64,000 bases of DNA, taken from contig NZ_SAVA01000006.1 of assembly GCF_004022465.1 (NCBI RefSeq), forward strand, positions 229,463 through 293,462, given 5' to 3'. How positions within the stretch are numbered: position 1 is the first letter of the stretch; the number at the start of each line of letters is the position of its first letter. The DNA is from Rhodobacter huangdaonensis (GTDB lineage Bacteria; Pseudomonadota; Alphaproteobacteria; Rhodobacterales; Rhodobacteraceae). Below the pieces are notes generated by a model, which was given only the letters and a program-made list of their open reading frames with translations, searched no databases and was not told where the DNA came from. The translations under genes were made by a program, and so were the position numbers. Of the stretch, positions 53,833 through 62,908 are shown piece by piece.

Positions 53833-54825
53833 ATGCTCCCGCAGCCCGGCCTCTCGGTCGTCATCCCGGTCTGGAACGACCCTGAAGGCCTGGCACGGCT
53901 GCTGAGGCAGCTGCTTGCGCTGCCGCAGCGGCTGCGCGTGATCGTGGTCGACGATGCCTCGGACGTGCCGCTGTCGGCGGCCGCGCTCGACCTGCCCGAG
54001 CTGGCCGAGGAACCGCGCCTGACCTGGCTGCGCAGCGCGCTGCAGCGCGGGGCCGGTCATGCGCGCAACCTCGGCCTTGCACAGGTGCAGACCTCGCATG
54101 TGCTGTTCCTCGATTCCGACGACCTGCTGCTGCCGGCCTTTTCCGGCCTCCTCGACGATCTTCTCTCGCCCGGCACCCCCGGCTTCGACTTCTGCCTGTT
54201 CCGCCATGTCGACAGCCGGCTGCGCGCCGCGGGCCGGCCGGGCCCGCTCGACACCGACCAGCGGCACTGGACCCGCGCCGGCATTCCCGAACGGCCCGTC
54301 CCGCTGCGCCCCGATCAGGCGGCGCGGCTCGTGCGGATCTCGGCCTATCCGTGGAACAAGATCTACCGCACCGGCTTTCTGCACGAGACCGGGATCCGCT
54401 GCACCGAGATCCCCGTGCACAACGACATCGAGCTGCACTGGCGCAGCTTCTTCGAGGCGCGCCGGATTCTCGCGACGGCACGGCTCTGCGCCGAGCATTT
54501 CGTCGAGGAAGACGGGCAGCGCCTGACCAACCGCACCGGCGCCGAGCGCTTCGAGGTGTTCCGCGCCCTCGACCCGGTCCAGGCCGATCTGCAGGCCGAT
54601 CCGATCCGCACCGCGCTTTATGCCGATGCGGTGGCCGAGTTCTATCTCTCCCTCTTCCGCTGGATCGAGGACGGTCTCGGGGCCGCCCTGCGCCCGGCCT
54701 TTCGCTGGAAGGCGCAGGGCTTCCTGCGCGAGGGCTTCGAGCTGCCGCTCTTCACCCTGATCGCCACCCGCGACCCGGACCTCGCCGCGCGCCTCAACGA
54801 CTATCTGGCGGGGGATGCGCCGTGA
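53833..54825 (+). CDS. Family 2 glycosyltransferase (330 aa)
   Basis: A GT-A fold enzyme: LSVVIPVWNDPEGLARLL (about 7-24), RVIVVDDASDVPL, and the metal site VLFLDSDDLLLPAFS near residue 95. The second half has YPWNKIYRTGFLHETGI and VHNDIELHWRSFFEA, the acceptor-side motifs of the group that includes capsule transferases. It is followed at once by a paralogue (GTGA overlap), so two related transferases are coupled. The donor sugar is unknown. Confidence 0.85.
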   Translation: MLPQPGLSVVIPVWNDPEGLARLLRQLLALPQRLRVIVVDDASDVPLSAAALDLPELAEEPRLTWLRSALQRGAGHARNLGLAQVQTSHVLFLDSDDLLLPAFSGLLDDLLSPGTPGFDFCLFRHVDSRLRAAGRPGPLDTDQRHWTRAGIPERPVPLRPDQAARLVRISAYPWNKIYRTGFLHETGIRCTEIPVHNDIELHWRSFFEARRILATARLCAEHFVEEDGQRLTNRTGAERFEVFRALDPVQADLQADPIRTALYADAVAEFYLSLFRWIEDGLGAALRPAFRWKAQGFLREGFELPLFTLIATRDPDLAARLNDYLAGDAP

Positions 54826-56024
54826 GAACCACCTTCATCGTCACCAGCTTCGACATCCTGCCCTATATCGACCGCTGTCTCGATACGGTCGGCCTCTGCA
54901 CGCGGCCCGGGGACCGGGTGCTGGTGGTGGATGACGGCTCGGGCGATGGCACCGCCGAGCATCTTGAACGTCGCCTGGGCGCTCAGCTCGGCGCGGCCCA
55001 GGTCGAGCTGATCGCGTTTGGCACGAACACCATCGGCGGGGTGGCGATCGCCGCCAACACCGGCCTGGATCACGCCCTGGCCGATCCCGGCTGCGAGGCG
55101 GTGGTCTTTGTCGACGGCGACGACTGGCTCGAGCCCGCGGGCTTTGCCGCCTGCCGCGCCGCCTTCGAGGCGAGCGGCGCCGAGATCCTGCTCGGCAATT
55201 ATCTCGAGCATGACGAAGCCTCCGGGGCCAGCCGCCGCCCGGCCGATCTTGCCGTCTGGGCGCGCGCCGCGGCGCTGCCGCGCGACGAGGGCGAGGGCGA
55301 GGGCGAGGCCGCCCGCGCCTGCGCGCTCGAGATGATCGCCGTGCCCTGGCGCAAGTTCTACCGCGCCGATTTCCTGCGCACCGAGGGCCTGCGCTTCCCG
55401 GAAGGGAATTTCTTCTACGAAGATAACCCCTTCCACTGGGCGGTGTGCCTGAAGGCGAGCTCGATCGCCTTTCACGACCGCGTCCTGTGCCTGCACCGGG
55501 TCAATCGCCCCGGCCAGACGATGGCTGCAACCGGCCCGGGCCTCGCCGCCTTCTTCACCCATTTCGAGACGATCGAGGCGCTGATCGGCGACTGGCAGAG
55601 CCCGCATGCCGAGGCCGCGCTGCGCTGGCTGCTGACAAACATGCGCTGGCATCTCGAGCGCCTTCAGCCGGAGGCGTTCTGGGTCTATGCCGATCGCGCC
55701 GCGCGGGCGCTGACGCCGGTTCCGGACGCGCTCTGGGATCGGGTCGTGGCGCAGTATGAAGCCACGAACAGCACGCCGCAGCAGGCTGCAGCGCTGCGCC
55801 GGGGCGAGATCGCCGCAACGGTGGGCTGCTGGCAGCAGGAGGCGCGCGGGCGCGCGATCCAGGCGGAGACCGCGGCGCTTGCGGCAGGGGTGGCGGCACT
55901 GCACGCGCGGCTCGATCGTCTGGACGGGCAGGTTTCGGGGCTGAGCGAGATCGCCCGGTTCCGCGCGCTGCGCGCCCTGCCGCATCCGCCGGCGCCACCG
56001 CTGCCGCCGCAGGAAGCGGGCTGA
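54822..56024 (+). CDS. Family 2 glycosyltransferase, paralogue of the preceding gene (400 aa)
   Basis: Starts with GTG 54822 overlapping the previous stop. RTTFIVTSFDILPYIDRCL, VLVVDDGSGDGT and VVFVDGDDWLEPAG (metal-binding D-x-D, about 105) define the GT2 domain. VPWRKFYRADFLRTEGLRFPEGNFFYEDNPFHW is the acceptor side, parallel to its neighbour. An additional C-terminal helix pair (RGEIAATVGCWQQEARG, AALHARLDRLDGQVSGL) forms a short coiled coil. A hexamer repeat at 55287-55310 encodes Glu-Gly pairs in the loop between the subdomains. Confidence 0.83.
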   Translation: MRTTFIVTSFDILPYIDRCLDTVGLCTRPGDRVLVVDDGSGDGTAEHLERRLGAQLGAAQVELIAFGTNTIGGVAIAANTGLDHALADPGCEAVVFVDGDDWLEPAGFAACRAAFEASGAEILLGNYLEHDEASGASRRPADLAVWARAAALPRDEGEGEGEAARACALEMIAVPWRKFYRADFLRTEGLRFPEGNFFYEDNPFHWAVCLKASSIAFHDRVLCLHRVNRPGQTMAATGPGLAAFFTHFETIEALIGDWQSPHAEAALRWLLTNMRWHLERLQPEAFWVYADRAARALTPVPDALWDRVVAQYEATNSTPQQAAALRRGEIAATVGCWQQEARGRAIQAETAALAAGVAALHARLDRLDGQVSGLSEIARFRALRALPHPPAPPLPPQEAG

Positions 56025-56343
56025 GCCCACCGCCCCCACGCCCCGCCTCTCGCCTTTGCCGCCGCAACCGGGGCGCCAGATCAGGCCGCCGCGGGCCGCC
56101 ATGGGCGTCACCGTGCGCCCCGGAACATGCAACGCCCCTTCCGTCGCCCTGTGCGTCCCGTCCATTCTCTGGCCACGATCTGCGCTTGATGACCACAAAA
56201 CCGGCAACGACCCGGCTCTGGAACGGTGTTCCGTGCCGGTTGAATGCGTCTGGTTGGAAAGTGCTGGTCGGCACCGCATTGTGGGATGGCCCACGCGCGT
56301 TGCCGCGTCCGAACGCTTCATTCGTCAACAAAGAGGTGATTTC
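56025..56343. other. 319-bp intergenic region before kpsF
   Basis: No supported gene. An in-frame extension upstream of kpsF crosses it but lacks family resemblance, and a good ribosome site exists at the proposed kpsF start. The AAAGAGGTG at 56330-56338 is that site. No clear promoter boxes were found. Confidence 0.45.
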
Positions 56344-57336
56344 GTGCGAGGAACGCTACCCCGATCGAGCGTCGAGCAGACCTCTGACCAGATCGCCGAA
56401 ACTGTCCGCCGAACGCTGAAACTCGAGGGAGAGGCGCTCACGGACTTTGCCGACAGGCTGCCGGAGGACATTGAAGAGGTTGTCCGGCTCCTCGTCGAAA
56501 CCATCGGCCGCGTCGTCGTGACGGGGATGGGGAAATCCGGGCATGTCGCGCGCAAGATCGCGGCGACGCTCGCCTCCACCGGAACGCCGTCATTCTACCT
56601 TCATCCGGGGGAGGCGAACCACGGCGACCTCGGAATGGTGACGACCGGCGACGTGGTCATCGCCATTTCCAATTCCGGCGAGACGACCGAGCTCAGCGAT
56701 CTGCTGAGCCACTGTCTGCTTCTGGAGATTCCGATCGTGGGCATCTCGCGCGAGGCAGACTCGACGCTGATGCGGGCCGCCACCTTCCGGCTGCAACTTC
56801 CCGCCGCGGAAGAGGCCTGCCCGCTGGGGCTGGCGCCGACGACCTCGACGACCCTGTCGCTCGCCCTTGGGGACGCGCTCGCCGTTGCCGTGATGGAACG
56901 GCGCAGCTTCGGTCCCGAGCAGTTCCGGATGTTCCACCCCGGCGGACGGTTGGGCGCCCGGCTGGCGACCGTCGGCCGGATGATGCATTCGGGCAGCCTG
57001 GTTCCGATCGTCGGCCGGCAGGTCCCGATGTCGGAGGCGATCCTGAGAATGACCGAACATGGCTTCGGCATCACCGGCGTGGTGGACGGCGACGGAATGC
57101 TGGTGGGCGTCATCACCGACGGCGACCTGCGCAGAAACATGGACGGGCTTCTCGGATATGTCGCCGACGAGGTTGCAACCCGCGCCCCGATCACCACCGA
57201 GATGACGACCACCGCAGCCGAGGCTGTCGGCCTGATGAACCGTCATAAAATCCATTCCCTGTTTGTGGTTGATAGCGACAGGCGTCCGATCGGGCTTCTG
57301 CGTTTGCATGACTGCCTGCGGGCCGGCGTTCTCTGA
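56344..57336 (+). CDS. kpsF: Arabinose-5-phosphate isomerase, KpsF/KdsD (330 aa)
   Basis: The enzyme converts ribulose-5-phosphate to arabinose-5-phosphate, the precursor of Kdo. The SIS domain holds VVVTGMGKSGHVARKIAATLASTG (about 57-80), HPGEANHGDLGMV, SNSGETTELSDLL and LGLAPTTSTTLSLALGDALA. Two CBS domains follow (about 205-330). GTG 56344 has AGAGGTG with optimal spacing; the coding frame continues upstream without resemblance to the family. In group 2 capsule loci KpsF supplies Kdo for the phospholipid linker. A second, core lipid-A copy may exist elsewhere in the genome. Confidence 0.93.
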   Translation: MRGTLPRSSVEQTSDQIAETVRRTLKLEGEALTDFADRLPEDIEEVVRLLVETIGRVVVTGMGKSGHVARKIAATLASTGTPSFYLHPGEANHGDLGMVTTGDVVIAISNSGETTELSDLLSHCLLLEIPIVGISREADSTLMRAATFRLQLPAAEEACPLGLAPTTSTTLSLALGDALAVAVMERRSFGPEQFRMFHPGGRLGARLATVGRMMHSGSLVPIVGRQVPMSEAILRMTEHGFGITGVVDGDGMLVGVITDGDLRRNMDGLLGYVADEVATRAPITTEMTTTAAEAVGLMNRHKIHSLFVVDSDRRPIGLLRLHDCLRAGVL

Positions 57337-57953
57337 GGGATTGCGATGACCATCACCGTCCGGACCGCGGCATGTTCCATCGGGCAAGCACCCCCTTTTG
57401 CCCCGATCGTGGCGCCGCTCCGGCGTGCAGGGATGCCCCCCGTCCGGGCCAGGTGCATCGGCCGTCTCGCGCCCTGTGCTCGCACAGGGACCGGGCGGAT
57501 CTGCAGGGCGAACCGCCCCTCCAGCGCCCTCCTTCCTGCGCCGTCCCGGCCCCGGCAGGACGCCGGCGGTTCTCAGCCGGATCCACGAGGAATTTTCCAT
57601 ACCGGTGTTGACCCTAGGACATGCACCATGGCAATGCTACGGTGCAGCATCGGACATCGGCGTCTCGATCTTTCACCCGGGCGCGCCGGCCCCCAACAAG
57701 ACGCCTTCGGAGGGGCCGAACAGGGGCCCTTCAGACCAGATGACGCCACCGGTCACGCTTTTGTGCCAGATCGGTGTACTCGCCAAGAACGCGGCCAACG
57801 CATGAAGCCGTTTCGCCCATCCCGACACACCAGCCCCGACACGAATAGAAACAAATTGACTGCTGATGGAAAGACCTCCGGGACCATCCCCGAAACAAAG
57901 GCCTCCCTACCGGCCCTGACGTTCGACATGCATACCAGGACGAGAGATTGAGA
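57337..57953. other. 617-bp stretch without an identifiable gene
   Basis: Several overlapping open frames exist, but none resembles a protein family. The best placed starts at 57346 (MTITVRTAACSIG) with GAGGGA before it, but its composition (Arg/Pro/Cys-rich) looks non-coding. The right end (57840-57950) is AT-richer and may hold a promoter for the gene at 57954. A decayed gene is possible; nothing can be named. Confidence 0.4.
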
Positions 57954-59027
57954 ATGAGCAAGAAACACGTCGACTTGACGCAGCGAAGGTCAATCTGCTT
58001 CGTGAGCGAAACCGGCCGGGTCGAGGATCCGCTGCAAGATCCCTCCGTCCGCTATCGGTGCTATCATCCAGCCGAGGCGCTGGTCGCCGAGGGGCATGAC
58101 TGCACCGTCGTCGCGGCCGCGACGTTTTATGAAAACCCCTTGCTCAAGCACGATGTTTACGTGTTCCACCGGCCGAACATGGCACGCGCCAACTTCGCTT
58201 CGGTGCTCGCCGGGCTCCGCAAGCTCGGCGCCACCCTGATCGCCGATTACGACGACCTGATCTTTGGCGACGAGGAGCTGGCGCTGGTCTCTTCCGCCGT
58301 CAAGAACGGGACCCTCACCGAAGAGAAGGCGATCGTGGCCTTCAAGAGCAACCTCGCCGGGTTGCGTCAGTTCGACAAGGTGACAGTCTCGACCGAGCCG
58401 CTCGCGGCACGGGCGCGGGAGTTCAATCCCGATGCCCAGGTGTGCTGCGCCCCCAATGTCATCCCCGAATCCATCCTGTCGATCCAGCGGGCGAACCAGA
58501 CCCCGTTCCTGAAACGCTCGGCGACCAATATCGGCTATTTCGCCGGCACCCGCAGCCACGACAAGGACTTCCCGATCGTCGAGGCGGCGCTGCACCGCGT
58601 CCTGTGCGAGAACCCGCACTTCAACCTGCTGGTGGTCGGGCCGGTGGTCATGCCGCGCAGCCTGGCCGCGCTGCCGAATGTCAACACCGCTCCGGTGGTG
58701 AACTTTCTCCGCCTGCCCTCGCTCATGTCCATGTGCTCCTCGGTGATCGCACCGCTTGAGGCGAGCAAGTTCAACGACTGCAAATCCCGCGTGAAGTTCC
58801 TCGAGGCGGCAATCGGCGGCTGCCGGCTGATCGCCAGCCCGATCCCTGACATGCAGGCGATCGGAGAGGACCGCCTGACCCTCGCGACCAGCACCGACGA
58901 CTGGTACGAGGCGCTTTCGGCGCCCCTGGCCCCGGAAGCCCGGATCGAGCTTGCGAAGCGCAACTTCGCATTCCTCGAAAACACCAGCTACAACGACGCA
59001 CTCAAGAGCCTGGCGGGATTGAAATGA
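57954..59027 (+). CDS. GT4-like glycosyltransferase (357 aa)
   Basis: A GT-B fold transferase with SVRYRCYHPAEALVAEGHDCTVV at the N-terminal Rossmann domain and LIADYDDLIFGDEEL, the DYDD signature of this subgroup near residue 97. The C-terminal half has NIGYFAGTRSHDKDFPIVEAAL, HFNLLVVGPV, and CKSRVKFLEAAIGGCRLIASPI (the E-x-x-x-G acceptor/nucleotide site). No membrane segments. ATG 57954 is preceded by GAGAG; a TTG at 57948 is in frame. It overlaps the 998-residue gene by ATGA, so the two are coupled. Confidence 0.8.
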   Translation: MSKKHVDLTQRRSICFVSETGRVEDPLQDPSVRYRCYHPAEALVAEGHDCTVVAAATFYENPLLKHDVYVFHRPNMARANFASVLAGLRKLGATLIADYDDLIFGDEELALVSSAVKNGTLTEEKAIVAFKSNLAGLRQFDKVTVSTEPLAARAREFNPDAQVCCAPNVIPESILSIQRANQTPFLKRSATNIGYFAGTRSHDKDFPIVEAALHRVLCENPHFNLLVVGPVVMPRSLAALPNVNTAPVVNFLRLPSLMSMCSSVIAPLEASKFNDCKSRVKFLEAAIGGCRLIASPIPDMQAIGEDRLTLATSTDDWYEALSAPLAPEARIELAKRNFAFLENTSYNDALKSLAGLK

Positions 59028-62020
59028 GAGTATTGCTTTATGTCGAACCGCACCCCATTCGCGACACGCTGACGCATTTCGCCGATATCGTCCGGGAGTT
59101 CCTGCCGCTTCTGTCGTCGGCACCGGGCTTTGACATCCGGCTTTTTGCCAACGAGGCGACCTTCACCCATCTCGGCAAGACGCATCTGTCACCGCACGAC
59201 AACCGCCTGATCCATACCACCCGCGACGAGGAAGCGCTCTTCAGCCAGTATCAGAAACTGCCCTGGGAGACCGAGGGCCTGCCGGTCTGGCTCAAGCTGA
59301 TGTCGGGCAAGGGCAAGGTCAGCGAACGGCAGCTGGACCTGCTGCGGCGGATCTGGAACATCTTCCCGTTCGAGGTCATCGTCCATTGGGGCGAGAACGG
59401 TGCGGTCACCCGCTTCCTCGAGGAACGCCCGGTCACCCGCGTGGCGATGGAGCTCGGCTGCACCCGGCCGCCCTTCCTCAACTCGGTCGTCATGGACCCC
59501 TATGGGACCAATGGCGCCGGCGTCGTGCCGAAACTGACCATCGAGGACCTGCGCGGAATCGTCGACAACCAGTCGATGTCGCGCCACGAGGCGTTGTTCG
59601 GCTTTTCGCAGAGCATCGCAGCCCCGGGCTATGCCCAGCAGTTCCAGCCCCTGCCGGGCGAGCTGGATGCGCGCTGGATGAACCAGAAGGCAGCATTCCT
59701 GCCGCTGCAGCTTTTCGACGACGCGAACCTGTTGCGGTTCTCGCCCTACAACACGGTGAGCGACGTCGTTCTCGATGTCGTTCCCAAGCTGGCCGAAGCC
59801 GGCTACATGACGATCATCAAGCCGCATCCGGCCTCGAAGTTCCGCAAGGGCTCGCTCTATGCGAACTCTTTCGCCCGCCGGGCGCTGCATCCCTGGTCGG
59901 ACCGGATCATCTGGTGTGACGACAACACCCCTCTGGCCAATTCCCGCCTGTTCAACCTCGCCGACATCGTGGTGACGGTGAACAGTTCCGTCGGCTTCGA
60001 GGCGCTTTACTACGATAAGCCCGTGGTCGTGCTTGGCGATGCCGTCTACAAGCCGAAGGACATGTTCCCCACGCTCGACGACGTCCTGTCGGGAAGCTTC
60101 GATCGGGACGCCTACCTGGATGCCGCGGGGATCTTGCGCAACTTCATGCTCGGGGGCTATCTGCAACCGGAAGCCATCCGACGCGACCCGTCCGGCTTCG
60201 GCTGCCGGCTCAGCCTGATCCGCCAACTGCAGCAGATCGGCGGGGGCGATCCGGTCAAGTTTGCCAGCGGATACTGGAACGCCTGCGCCCCGGCGCACAA
60301 GTCCCTCGCCTCGTCGGCGGTCTTCTGGGGGCTCTCGGTTCCCAACCAGGCCGAGTTCGGCGTTCCGGCGATCCCGCCGAAATCGCCGCCGGCCGCGGCC
60401 CAGACCGCCGCCCCGAAAGAACCGCGCACGCGCGCCACGCTCGGCTATCGTCCGATCGTGCGCCGGCTGCGCCAGCATCTGGCGATCAAGAGCATCCAGG
60501 CTACCACCGAGTGGCTCGATGCGATGTGGGGCACGGAGCAAGGCCGCGCCGAGGTCATCAAGATCGGTCGCCTCGTCGATCCCGACTATTATATGGCGAC
60601 CAACCGCGACGTGGCCGAAGCCGGCATCACTCCGGTCGAACACTTCCTGCACAGGGGCTTCGCCGAGGGCCGGACGCCGGCCCCCTCGATCCCCGCCGCG
60701 ACCGCCATGCAGACGCTCTCCCATCTCAAGCGGGCCGCCGAGATCATGGCGAACGGCGCATCCGCCGACTTCGGCACAACCCCCGATGACGCGATTGCCG
60801 AAAACTACCTGCCGATGTTCCGCCGCCTCGTGGCGCATGTGCACGCCGACAGCAACGCGGCCTTCCTGTCCTGGCTCGACACGCTGTGGAGCACCCCGGC
60901 CGGGCGCAGCCGGATCATCGAACTGGGCGGCTTCGTCGACCCGGAGTATTACCTCGCCACCTATGGCGACGTGAAGACGGCTCATATCGATCCGGTCCGG
61001 CACTATTGCAACGCCGGCATCCTCGAGGGACGCTCGCCGCGCAAGAGCCTGCGGGCGGTGAAGGCCGACGTGGTGTGGGAAAACCTCCGGCAAGCGGCAA
61101 GCGCCGATGCGCTCGCTCTTGCGGAGTTCCCCTTTGCCGAGGACGTCGAGGCACGCCGCCAGGCGCAGCTGCACGCGGCCTTCGCCGGCACAGGCAAGCG
61201 GATCGCGGTCGTCGCGCACCTCTATTACACCGACCTCGTGCCGGAGATCCTCGAGCATCTCAAGGCGATCCGGGAGCCCTTCGACCTGATCGTGACGATG
61301 CCGGACTGGGGCACCCGCCGCATCGTCGAGATGGTCCGGGCGGCCCATCCGGACGCGCTGTTCTACGCCGCGCCCAATCGCGGGCGCGATATCGGCCCGT
61401 TCATCGACCTGCTGCCGGCGATGCTGGAAAAGGACTATGACGCGGTTCTCAAGCTGCAGACCAAGCGTGGCTACTTCCGCGCCGATCGCATGATCCCCGA
61501 ATTCGGCGAGATGTGGCGCGAGGAGACCTTCAGCGCGCTCCTCGGCAGCCCCGAGCGGGTCACCGAGATTCTCGATGCCTTCCGCAGCCGGAAGCAGCTG
61601 AACATGGTCGGCCCCAAGCCCTTCCTGCTGTCGCTCGACAAGTACCCCTATCACGACAATGGCGCGCTGGCCGAATGCCTGCTGGACGACATCGGGGCGA
61701 AAGACGGCGCGTTCTACGCCGGCACGATGTTCTGGGTCCGCCCGTCCTGTCTGCAGCCGCTGGCGGAGCTCAAGCTGACCCATTTTGCCCCGGAAAGCGG
61801 GGCAAACGACGGGGCGCTGGCCCATCTGGTCGAACGCCTGTTTGGTCAGGCGGCCGGGCTCGGGACCGACGCCCTCGCCTCTGCCCCGGTCGATCCCGGG
61901 CAGCCGCTCGACTTCGCCCCCGAGCCCGCGACGATCACGGTGGATGCGTATTTCACCGAACGCCAAAAGGAATTGCGCAACCGCAAGACGAAGGATGGAC
62001 AGGGGGCGTTGATCTGGTGA
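59024..62020 (+). CDS. Capsule-synthesis / DY-repeat / RgpF fusion protein (998 aa)
   Basis: Domains in order: a KpsC/KpsS-like capsule-synthesis transferase (about 1-420; GYMTIIKPHPASKFRKG, VVTVNSSVGFEALYYDKPVVVLG) and a Pro/Ala linker. Two copies of a 75-residue repeat follow, centred on VDPDYYMATNRDV (about 517) and VDPEYYLATYGDV (about 637), each with ...EGRxP at its end. The RgpF domain covers about 725-960 (RIAVVAHLYYTDLVPEIL, APNRGRDIGPFID, AVLKLQTKRGYFRADRM). It joins enzymes that are usually separate. The start overlaps the previous stop. Activity of each part is inferred from family. Confidence 0.83.
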   Translation: MRVLLYVEPHPIRDTLTHFADIVREFLPLLSSAPGFDIRLFANEATFTHLGKTHLSPHDNRLIHTTRDEEALFSQYQKLPWETEGLPVWLKLMSGKGKVSERQLDLLRRIWNIFPFEVIVHWGENGAVTRFLEERPVTRVAMELGCTRPPFLNSVVMDPYGTNGAGVVPKLTIEDLRGIVDNQSMSRHEALFGFSQSIAAPGYAQQFQPLPGELDARWMNQKAAFLPLQLFDDANLLRFSPYNTVSDVVLDVVPKLAEAGYMTIIKPHPASKFRKGSLYANSFARRALHPWSDRIIWCDDNTPLANSRLFNLADIVVTVNSSVGFEALYYDKPVVVLGDAVYKPKDMFPTLDDVLSGSFDRDAYLDAAGILRNFMLGGYLQPEAIRRDPSGFGCRLSLIRQLQQIGGGDPVKFASGYWNACAPAHKSLASSAVFWGLSVPNQAEFGVPAIPPKSPPAAAQTAAPKEPRTRATLGYRPIVRRLRQHLAIKSIQATTEWLDAMWGTEQGRAEVIKIGRLVDPDYYMATNRDVAEAGITPVEHFLHRGFAEGRTPAPSIPAATAMQTLSHLKRAAEIMANGASADFGTTPDDAIAENYLPMFRRLVAHVHADSNAAFLSWLDTLWSTPAGRSRIIELGGFVDPEYYLATYGDVKTAHIDPVRHYCNAGILEGRSPRKSLRAVKADVVWENLRQAASADALALAEFPFAEDVEARRQAQLHAAFAGTGKRIAVVAHLYYTDLVPEILEHLKAIREPFDLIVTMPDWGTRRIVEMVRAAHPDALFYAAPNRGRDIGPFIDLLPAMLEKDYDAVLKLQTKRGYFRADRMIPEFGEMWREETFSALLGSPERVTEILDAFRSRKQLNMVGPKPFLLSLDKYPYHDNGALAECLLDDIGAKDGAFYAGTMFWVRPSCLQPLAELKLTHFAPESGANDGALAHLVERLFGQAAGLGTDALASAPVDPGQPLDFAPEPATITVDAYFTERQKELRNRKTKDGQGALIW

Positions 62021-62088
62021 TGCAGATTAGCCGACCTCACATTCTGGAAGCAAGCTCGCGGTAAGACCACGAAAGAAGGAAAAGACGG

Positions 62089-62781
62089 GTGAAAGCATAC
62101 CAGAAGAATCTTCCCCTGATCTATTGCCACATCCCCAAGATGGGCGGGACGTCCATTCGAGACCTATTCACCAAAGCCTTTGGGCAGAATCTGTTCCCGC
62201 ATTATAACGGCCAATTGGTCTCATCTGGCGTGTTGATCTCACGACGTCCCGGTCTGTTTGTCTGGTCAGAGCTGGAAAAGCTGGCCAAGATCAAGCCCGC
62301 GTGCATTTACGGGCACTTTCGCCGCACAGAAAAGACCGACACAGACACTTTTTATCCGGAGGCGACGCAATTCGCCACGGTATTGCGCAATCCGGCCGAG
62401 ACGACTCTGTCCAGCTACTTCTATACATTGCGCAAGATTGATGAGGGGGTGCCGCTCCCCATGCGTTTCAAGTCCGTGAATGAATGGCTCGAAAACGTCA
62501 ATTCACAGATCTTCAATCACATGCCCGCCGCTGCCCGAACGGACCCTCGCGATTTCATTCGCACAAAATTGGTCATGGCTGCGACCTTGGAAAAGATGGC
62601 AGGCCTGAACCGGTTCATGGCGGAGAACTTTTCCATAAAGACACAGGTCCCGCGACTAAATGAAAGCGACAGGGGTGAGACCGTCGACCCGCAAGTTTTG
62701 AAGAGATGGATTTCCCGAAATGAGGGGGAAATGGAATTCTATACCCTCGTCCGGGAAGAAGAGGCTCGCCACACGGATTGA
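62089..62781 (+). CDS. Sulfotransferase-2-type protein, AT-richer (230 aa)
   Basis: The N-terminal motif LIYCHIPKMGGTSIRDLF is the HIPKTGGTS loop of the Sulfotransfer_2 / galactose-3-O type family, with Met in place of Thr. FATVLRNPAETTLSSYFYTLR (about 103-123) is the 3'-phosphate strand with R and S. The C-terminal helices are short. The start is GTG 62089 with AAGGA 9 nt upstream. Base composition is visibly lower in GC than the adjacent genes. A different sulfotransferase subfamily from the KTGTTS-type genes elsewhere in the window, so it may use another acceptor. Confidence 0.78.
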   Translation: MKAYQKNLPLIYCHIPKMGGTSIRDLFTKAFGQNLFPHYNGQLVSSGVLISRRPGLFVWSELEKLAKIKPACIYGHFRRTEKTDTDTFYPEATQFATVLRNPAETTLSSYFYTLRKIDEGVPLPMRFKSVNEWLENVNSQIFNHMPAAARTDPRDFIRTKLVMAATLEKMAGLNRFMAENFSIKTQVPRLNESDRGETVDPQVLKRWISRNEGEMEFYTLVREEEARHTD

Positions 62782-62908
62782 TTGCCTGCTGTCCACCGGC
62801 TGCTCGGCAGTCGGTGGACAGATGGTTCGCCCCCGCCGATATCGAGAACAGGACACTCCGCCCCTGCCGGACTGTGTGCTTTGGTAGCTGGAGCGCGGAC
62901 TGACCGCG

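Noticed and set aside
57346..57951. A 201-residue plus-strand open frame with a plausible ribosome site
   Set aside because: Composition is Arg/Pro/Cys-rich, no family resemblance, and a competing frame is equally open. Kept as unassigned sequence.
59189..61966. Long minus-strand frame opposite the 998-residue gene
   Set aside because: Antisense shadow; the plus-strand protein has recognisable domains throughout this span.
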